Source of the DNA: Melitaea cinxia
Taxonomy: Eukaryota > Arthropoda > Insecta > Lepidoptera > Nymphalidae
Assembly: GCF_905220565.1 (NCBI RefSeq)
Contig: NC_059419.1
Location: 3,720,001-3,784,000, forward strand
Length of the DNA: 64,000 bases
Reading direction: 5' to 3'
A program made the position numbers and the translations under genes. Of this stretch, positions 56,601-64,000 are shown in pieces. The notes beneath the pieces were generated by a model. The model made no database searches. It had not been told where the DNA came from and saw only the letters and a list, made by a program, of their open reading frames with translations. Every line of letters begins with the position of its first letter. Within the stretch, counting starts at the first letter, position 1.

Positions 56601-58528
56601 TATCAAAAGACCATCTAAGCTGTTTAAATGTTTTTATAGTGTGATTAGTGCTTATCTTGAGAATGTCGCCTCTAGATAAACAAACTCGTTTTCCATATAG
56701 TTATTTAAAAAAAAATTAACAACGCTCGTCTAAGTAAAAAAACAAATTATACACGTGTCTATGAAAAAAGCAAAACTAGTTTTGTGATCTGAGTCTAACA
56801 GAATAACAAATTTACTTCCATTTCTCTGTTTCCTTGAAGCGAGATGTTTACAATGATTTAAATGAACGAACAAGAAAAACGAGAGTGAACGAGTAAAATG
56901 ATCTTGATAAATTTTTGGTGGCGTAAAAAAATATATTGAAAAATCAATGTGAAATGTATACCTACAGCTGTTTTTAGTTGTAATACATTTATCTTATATT
57001 TTAAAGAAAAATAAACAACTGCGCTTAACATAATCTAAAATGATATATGTTTATTTATATAAAAGTACTAAACAAGTTGAAAAAAAAAAAAAAAACAAAT
57101 CGATTCTCGATAAAATATACTTACGAATTCAAATTTTTTAAATTATTTTACTCATATATTACCATTAATGTAACTGATAAAGTCCAAAGGCATTCGGAGT
57201 TAAGATTAAAGTGATATTAGAGCTAAGTAAGTGTTGGTGTTTTTAGCGAGACGCAAAAACTTAAGGGCAGTAAACTTAAGGCCTTAGCTATTTCTGTATG
57301 TCAGGATCACATCGCATCTTATACTTAATTATTTTGAGCTGCAGCCTGTAGATGCTTTAAGGTTCATCTGACTCATATAAGAAGCCTTCTTCGAAGAACC
57401 CTAAATAAATAAAAATAAATCTCTAATACATATTAGTCTATATACATATATACGCTTATAACTTCAAAATAATTGCACTAAATTAGATTATTCGTTTTAC
57501 TCGTGTTCTAATTCTTAGAACAAAAAAATAATTATATATATGTATTCACAAAAAACGTGGCGTTAGTCGACCGGTCCTTATGATAGGCTATATTAAATAT
57601 AATACACATAAGGATTGAAGCCTATTTCACCAGCGTGCAAAGTTGAAAATTCGTAGCTCACAGGTACAATAACATGTTATAGAACATTGCCAGATCAAGA
57701 CACCTTTGACTAACAATTGGATTATAACAACCTGATTCATTTCACTCAATATACGAGTAGGTAGGTCCTAACAATAAATATAAACCTTAAGTAAAAATTT
57801 AAAACTAATTATTAAAACTATTAAAACTAATATATTAAAAAGAACCGTACCTACATTTCTGTTCTCTTGTATGTAGGTATATTATGTACACATTTTGAAA
57901 TGTACCTAAGGATACAAAAACAAAGTAAAAAAAATAATTGTTATTACATTAACAATGAATCATTTAAACTGTTTCCATGCCTTTTAAATGAATCACTGAT
58001 TTACCCGTCGTTTTATAGAAATTTGATCACAATCGCTATTTACATTTGATAACTGGGATTCAAATGATTTACAATTTTAATAGCTAATTTTCATTGATTT
58101 AAACACGCTAGCGCTGAGCCTATTTTTGTTGATTATTTATTTATTTATTACACTAGATGTTTCATGCGATATTAGGTAATTGATTTTCAATTGAAAGTTA
58201 CTGCTCCACTACTAGGTAATCATTTTATTTTTATGCCATCAGCCTTTCAACTGGCTGTTTACCGTAAAAAATAATATTCTTAACTCTCCTTAAATTTATG
58301 AAAGTTTCTTAAATCTATTTTCTGCTTGACTTTCAGTCTTGTTAGACAATATTACTAAATATATTAGTAAACAATTTGTATCTCATTAGTATCATACAAA
58401 TAAATTTAATGAACATAGTAAGTACAGTGTGAGAGTATGCACGATTACGCAGTTAGCTGTCGAACACCTTATATACTCGAATATACACATACATACATTA
58501 AGATTTATTTTAATGTATACCAAATATT
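56601..58528. other. AT-rich spacer, nothing recognised
   Basis: No supportable gene or repeat. Confidence 0.35.
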
Positions 58529-58808
58529 CGCATCAGCAAAGAATATAGCCACCCCCTCTCTTCCCGTGGGTGTCGTAACATGCGACTAATGGATAATACA
58601 GTTCCACTACCACCTTGGAACTTAAAAAGCCGGCCGATAGCGTGATAACCATCCAACTGCTGGCTTTGAAAAACACAGGCCGAAGACGGGCAGCAGCCCG
58701 CTTGCCCAGCGTGATGACTATGGGCAACACATATGAGTTCACGCCATTTACGGCGCGAACTTGTGGAGGACTATGTCCAGCAGTGGACTGCGATAGGCTG
58801 AAGTGATG
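58529..58808 (+). mobile_element. RTE-tailed short retroposon with 12-bp target duplication
   Basis: The head is truncated (starts AAGAATATAGCCACC) and the interior lacks about 35 bp after GACGGGCAGCAGC. Tail GATGAT. ATACCAAATATT flanks it perfectly at 58517-58528 and 58809-58820. Confidence 0.88.
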
Positions 58809-58820
58809 ATACCAAATATT

Positions 58821-59108
58821 AATTACTATTATTTGATATTTTTAATCAAAGATATGACACATATCTTTTTTAGAAATTCCTGTAAGTATTGGTAAAGATA
58901 ATATTCGTCAATATCAATCATTATTAAAGTTTACGTAAAACTATAAATTGTATCTTTAGTACGTGACTTTGATGTTTATCTGTCGTGTCACTGTTTACTT
59001 ACGATAAAATATACGAAAATTAAAATTATATTCATACTTGTAATGTCGCAAACTGTTTTCAATATTATTATTTTTTTATTATTTTATTTACTATCATAAC
59101 CATTTGTA
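58821..59108. other. AT-rich spacer, nothing recognised
   Basis: No feature seen. Confidence 0.3.
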
Positions 59109-59670
59109 TCTATACTAATATTAAAAAGAGGTAAAGTTTTTAACTTTGTTCGTTTGTAGGGGGTAATCTTCGCAAATACTGATCCGATCATGACAATTGT
59201 TTCAGTTACAGAAAGCTACACTATTCAAGAGTAATATAGGCTATATTTTATTGTTATTGAACAAAAAATTCAGGGAAAAATTAAATTATATGTTAATCAA
59301 GTCGGAGAAACACGAACGAGATGAAAACATATATATTTGCGTCACAAAAATAATTAACGCCCAACGAAGTGGACACAGATCGACTAGTACAAAATAAAAG
59401 AAAATAAAATAAGTTATTTAAGACTTAAATATTACATAACAGCTAGCACACAAATATATATACAGTACAGTATGTACTACGGTAAGACGTGAAGCCTAAA
59501 AATACTTAATAGAAAACATCAATAATCCAAAAAAGACTCAAAACCTCGAACACAGGACTGACGCACTTTGTATTTATTATTTAAAATCGGGGGCTTTTTT
59601 CCTTTTGAGAGCTTCCCCAGCTAGCCCAAAGTAACTATTCCACGTGAATGAATTCGCGGGCAGAAGCTAG
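59109..59670 (+). mobile_element. Helitron-like non-autonomous element
   Basis: Starts TCTATACTAATATTAAAAAG and ends GAATTCGCGGGCAGAAG with CTAG at 59667-59670, then T. 562 bp. A 66-codon ORF inside has no motif. Confidence 0.5.
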
Positions 59671-60497
59671 TATTGTATATAATCACAGTACAAATTATCA
59701 ATCAAATGTTGATCAAATAATAGAGAACAGTCTTCATCACGTCTACCTTTCTGTCTTGTTAAACTCAAAATATTCTGAATGGATATAGTCGCTATATCTA
59801 ACCTATTTCGAATTATTAGCAAAATATTATAAGTTAGCTTATTATATATAAGGAAGGCTATAGACTATATTTTTCCTCAAATTAACACAGTGGAAGCCGC
59901 GGGGCACAGCCAGTACGTAATATAAACGATATAGTAAATAGTGATTCAACTTACCTTCAATTAAATATCGCACCTACAAATAATTGTTTCTAAATTTATA
60001 CCAAGTAAAATACTAAGTTCGTTAACATTAGTTTAACTTCCGAAACGAATGGCATTCGAAGCATCTTATCTGTTATTCAAACAAAAAACACTAAAATTGT
60101 TGATTTTTGTAATATTATTAAATACCAGAACTAAACGAACTCAATGAAATTATACGCAAATTCATGTGTTTATACTCATACCTATGCATGTACCTAAAAT
60201 ATTTCATTAGAAACGTGCAACTTCTTCTCGATATGAGGAACAAAATTTAAGTGACATCGAGATATAATGTAAGGATAAAATCTTCTGTTTCTTTCGTAGA
60301 ACATAAATTAAAAGATGTGCAGTTGATTTTCACTAGATCTCCGCCTGCTTATATAGCACAGATGACGATGACACGGAGAATTGAGAAAACATGAACGAAA
60401 CTAAGCAATGCGATCGAGATGACAGATAGAATTTTGAAGACCGTAAAAATTGTAGAAGTGTAGCCCTTGCATTTGACGTTACTTGCTCATCTATCCA
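59671..60497. other. Spacer with one Helitron-like end scrap
   Basis: 59885-59915 (GTGGAAGCCGCGGGGCACAG, CCAG in place of CTAG) is a mutated Helitron-like terminus. The rest is unrecognised. Confidence 0.35.
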
Positions 60498-60832
60498 ATC
60501 TATACAAATAAATCAAATTGGAGTGTTTGTTTGTAATATTAAAATAACCGCTTTGTACTAAATGCATTTGGATGTATACACGATACATATACCAAAATAA
60601 CATTTTTAACAAATTTTTTTCTGTCTATCTATCTGTCTGTCTGTTTGTTCAGGCTAATCTCTGAAACGGCTGGACCGATTTTGACGAGACTTTCACTGGC
60701 AGATAGCTAATGGAATGAGGAGTAACTAAGGCACTTTTATTTTAGAAATTTATTTGTTTTATAACTCTGCAAACTGAACAATAACTTTTTTGTTAAATTC
60801 CACGCGGACAAAAGCACGTGAACAGCTAGTAA
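60498..60832 (+). mobile_element. Helitron-like non-autonomous element
   Basis: Starts TCTATACAAATAAATCAAAT and carries CTCTGAAACGGCTGGACCGA and CTTTCACTGGCAGATAG. Ends CACGCGGACAAAAGCACGTG, then AACAGCTAGT. About 335 bp. Confidence 0.5.
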
Positions 60833-61658
60833 GATTATAAATATATATATATGTGTTGTCATTCGAATTAAAATAACTTTTGTTATTATAATGACTTTAA
60901 ATTTTTGGTTAAATAAAGATTAAAATATCCTTAAGCATATGATAATAAATAACATAAATGTTTAAATATTATATTAATAATTTAAAAATATTATCTTGCA
61001 TCATTTTAGGTAAATTATCAAGTAAATACTATTGCCTACATACATATTTAATTTTTATTTGTATTAATATTTTGAATTTTCCAAAAACTAAAAAAAATAA
61101 TAATAATAAAGAGTTATTAGTAACTTTATTAAAAAGGTAAAACATAATTAGGTATAAACGACGCAAATATCGATAATTTTCATCACTAAGTAAACAATGA
61201 TAAGGAAAATAAATACTTAACTGAAAGAGATATTTCAATAATTAAATATTTTGTTTTGTTTACAAGCTATATTGATAAAAATCAAGGTGTTATTTGTAAT
61301 ATTGTCGTTCAATTTGTGTTAATCATTTATATATCTACATATAGGAGTACTATAAAAGTTTTAAAAACAATTTCAATAATTTATAAACAATAGCCGTCAT
61401 TTATCATATTTTATTTTTTAATTATTGGTATCTACATATAGAAATCGATGATGGAAGATGGATCTATGGACCATTACTTGACGACCCCTATTATATTCAT
61501 TTTTTTTTAATTTTCTAATACTTTATGGTTCTTTCTGGAAAATTGTAAAATTTCAGAAAACTTAGACTGCTTTAACGTCACGTGTTTGACAGTTCGCAAG
61601 CCCAGTCCTGTCTTTTCGGTTAGCTAATTTTATATAAGAAATATAATTTACCTTTATA
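60833..61658. other. AT-rich spacer, nothing recognised
   Basis: No feature seen. Confidence 0.35.
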
Positions 61659-61811
61659 TCATTACTTTAGCCCATCGGAGTCCACTGCTGGACATAGGCT
61701 TCCACAAGTTCGCGCCAAAAATGACGCAAACTTATGTGTTTTGCCCATAGTTACCAATCTGGGCAGGCGGGTTGGTGACCGCAGGGCTGGCTTTGTCACA
61801 CCGAAGAGGCT
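61659..61811 (-). mobile_element. RTE-tailed short retroposon, 5'-truncated, minus strand
   Basis: Minus-strand order: GACAAAGCCAGCCCTGCGGT, CACCAACCCGCCTGCCCAGA, GGCGCGAACTTGTGGAAGCC, CAGCAGTGGACTCCGATGGG. The target duplication is not clear. Confidence 0.7.
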
Positions 61812-61974
61812 GACGATGTTGAAAGATGATAAACACATATTCATAAATACTAATATACACAGACACAAGTCAGATTTCAAAATATATTAAACTATATATA
61901 ACGTTTTATTCATATAATATAGTGGCTATTATCATTAAAATTAACGTTAGAAGTATAGGAGTTACAGTATTGTT

Positions 61975-62002
61975 CGAATTAATGTGAACACAAATGATAA
62001 TT
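61975..62002 (+). repeat. Tc1 terminal inverted repeat, left
   Basis: 28 bp, identical to the reverse complement of 63298-63325. The next base differs (A against T). Confidence 0.92.
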
Positions 62003-62069
62003 TGAAAAAATCAACATTTATTAGTCATAAGACAAAAAAAATAGAGAAATGAATACAATTTAAATTGTT

Positions 62070-63090
62070 TTAATAGAAAATGTGTCCCCCTTTGGCTTTT
62101 ATAACTTCTTCAACACGTTTTGGCATGGAATCGACAAGTTTTTTACAGTTTTCTTTTATTTGCTGGTCTCGAAACCATGTATGGATTACAGCCTCAATTA
62201 GTTTTGTTTTTGTTGTGCAATCCATTTTACGAAGTCTAGCTTTTACAATAGCCCACAGATTTTCAATGGGATTAAGGTCCGGCGAGTTCCCTGGCCATTC
62301 AAGGCATGATATATTGTTGTCCTTGAAATATTTCTTCATGATCTTGGACACGTGGCATGGAGCCGAATCTTGTTGAAAAACTTCTTGACCGTTAGCATCA
62401 ACTTTTCTTAGTTCAACTTCCAATCTTTGTTCTAGCAAGTCTCTGTATTTTTGCGAGTTCATCATCCCTTCAATTGGCACAAGGCATCCGGTACCTTTAT
62501 AAGAAAAGCAGCCCCAAAACATCTTCTTTAATGGATGTTTAACAGCTTGATCAATATGAGCTGCCGTAATCTTTTCGTTGTCACTTTTTCTAACGAAACG
62601 AGATCGCTGTCCTTGTACCAAAAAATGGCTCTCATCTGAGAACAACACTTTTCTCCAATCTTCAACAGTCCAGCTCACATATTTCTTTGCCCAATCATAT
62701 CGTTTTTTCATCATAGCAGCAGTCAGTAACTGTTTTTTTTTGAGGTCTAATTGTTTTTCTTCCCCCTTCAATGAGTCGTTTTCGTACGGTGGAGTCATGA
62801 ATAATAACTCCAGCGTGTGCTAAGTCTTGCTGAAGGTCTTGGCTGGTTTTCCTAGGGTTTAATTTACTTTCTCTAATTAAAAAAACTTCGTCCCTTGCTG
62901 TTGTCTTTCTTTTCCTTCCACATTTCCCTTTTCTGTTTACTTCAATCGTCCCAGTGTCCCTTTTCTGTTGCAAAATTTTGTTGACAGCTCCTAAACTTAC
63001 ACCACACTCCTTGGCAATATCTCTTTGAGTCATGGAGGTGTGTTCATTCAAAGTCACAATTTTAGTACGCTTTTTGGGAGTAATATCCAT
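62070..63090 (-). pseudogene. Tc1 transposase (DD34E), one frameshift
   Basis: The N-terminal part starts at the ATG at 63090 (MDITPKKRTKIV) and holds a helix-turn-helix (MTQRDIAKECGVSLGAVNKI), a GRKRKTT linker and a second helix-turn-helix up to STVRKRLIEGGRKTIRP. At a run of nine A on the minus strand (62741-62733) the frame shifts. With eight A, PQKKQLLTAAMMKKRYDWAK continues into the catalytic part: FSDESHF (first D), QQDSAPCH (second D), SPDLNPIENLW (E), with exactly 34 residues between second D and E, the DD34E signature of Tc1. The intended protein is 339 aa, normal for the family. Apart from this single indel no damage is seen. The product would bind the inverted repeats and cut and paste the element. 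Confidence 0.92.
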
Positions 63091-63297
63091 CTTCACAAAT
63101 AAAAAGCAAATAAAGCCTTAGTTCACTCAAAATACAATAATTCGCAAAAACAACAAATGCAACGCGTCTGTACCTTGTTATATGCTATTACTTACTGACC
63201 AATTACTGACTGACAAAACAGTAAAACAAAATGGCCGCTCCTTTGACATAAAAGTATTGCCAACTGTGAAAAAAAGTTAAATTGTGAAAAATGTTGA

Positions 63298-63325
63298 TGT
63301 GTTCACATTAATTCGAACAATACTG
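63298..63325 (-). repeat. Tc1 terminal inverted repeat, right
   Basis: Exact reverse complement of 61975-62002. Followed by TA. Confidence 0.92.
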
Positions 63326-63327
63326 TA

Positions 63328-64000
63328 ATTAACACAACAATAATTACTCAGTATGACGGTTTAGGTTTCAGTATCAAGGTCACTTACCCCTCAGCTCACG
63401 TTGCAAGGGCGCGTGATACTTCTAAAGCTTTACAAGTTGACGGTGCTCATATAGTATAAATTTCAAGAAATTTTCCATCTAATTCTTATCAAGAAGCTAC
63501 AAACTGTATCATTTATGGCTTTCCAAGTATTTATTTTTATATTTACTTTTACTGCCTAAGACTTTTCCTTATATATTTTTCTTGCTAATCTTAGTATGTT
63601 ATATTGATATAAGTAGAAATTTTCAGTAAACAAAATCCCCTTTTATGTCTACTTATTTAGATTTTAACTTGTACCTTAAGTAGACTTATCGCATATTATT
63701 GTTTAATGACTATATAACGGTTACTAATGATTAAATGACTTATCACGATGTTTAGTAGCCTGTACTCCCATACGTAAAGGAGAGTTTTATGAAATACACG
63801 TTAATTTTCTTGAATACATTAATTTAACAAATAAATAACAAGCGACGGTTATAAAATTAATCTTGATAACGTTATCAATCGAAGATATACAAACTATTTA
63901 TGGCTCCGAATGCCAATAGCAAGTTTGAAATTATTGTGTATTCAATTTCGTTCGGTAGCTAATTTATACTAGTTTAAACATAAAACTTAATATTGTAAAC
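63328..64000. other. AT-rich spacer, nothing recognised
   Basis: No supportable gene or repeat to the end of the window. Confidence 0.35.

Larger units (their letters stand above)
61973..63327 (-). mobile_element. Tc1-type DNA transposon, complete, 1351 bp
   Basis: Perfect 28-bp terminal inverted repeats lie at 61975-62002 and 63298-63325 (each begins CAGTATTGTTCGAATTAATG from outside), flanked by TA at 61973-61974 and 63326-63327, the standard Tc1/mariner target duplication. One transposase gene lies on the minus strand. The identity of the ends points to a young insertion. Confidence 0.93.

Overview
This looks like nuclear DNA of a moth or butterfly (Lepidoptera). The base composition is AT-rich, no dense gene order is visible, and the window is crowded with repeat families typical of that order: non-LTR retrotransposons, RTE-tailed short retroposons ending in GAT repeats, tRNA-derived SINEs and short Helitron-like elements ending in a GC hairpin plus CTAG. 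The assignment to Lepidoptera is an inference from repeat types. I found no host protein-coding exon that I can defend, so the window is probably intergenic or the inside of a very large intron.

Layout. 1-4.2 kb: AT-rich spacer with a short minus-strand Helitron, an RTE 3' fragment with a 13-bp target duplication and a long TA tract. 4.2-9.44 kb: a nearly complete plus-strand LINE with ORF1, an unexpected hydrophobic middle ORF and an endonuclease/reverse transcriptase ORF2, ending in an (AATA)n tail. 9.5-26.5 kb: scattered SINEs, RTE pieces, Helitron-like pieces and a Penelope-like fragment with inverted arms. 26.5-30.1 kb: a second LINE on the minus strand, truncated inside ORF1. 32.6-33.0 kb: the endonuclease end of a third LINE type with a restriction-like domain. 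34.16-36.95 kb: a Helitron-like composite expanded by about 7.5 copies of a ~281-bp repeat. 37.7-39.15 kb: a tRNA-SINE split by a 1.25-kb inverted-repeat element full of a 12-bp motif. 39.9-61.8 kb: MITE-like, SINE, RTE and Helitron remnants in AT-rich spacer. 61.97-63.33 kb: a Tc1 transposon with perfect 28-bp inverted repeats and a transposase broken by one frameshift.

The most interesting feature is the LINE at 4.2-9.4 kb. ORF1 ends in UAA overlapping the AUG of a 298-codon hydrophobic ORF (UAAUG). That ORF ends in UAA directly followed by the AUG of ORF2 (UAAAUG). An uninterrupted frame of this length in such AT-rich DNA is very unlikely by chance. The arrangement suggests a tricistronic LINE translated by termination-reinitiation, with a possible membrane protein as the middle product. 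ORF2 in this copy is inactivated by one A-run frameshift and one nonsense codon, so the locus is a recent fossil rather than an active element.
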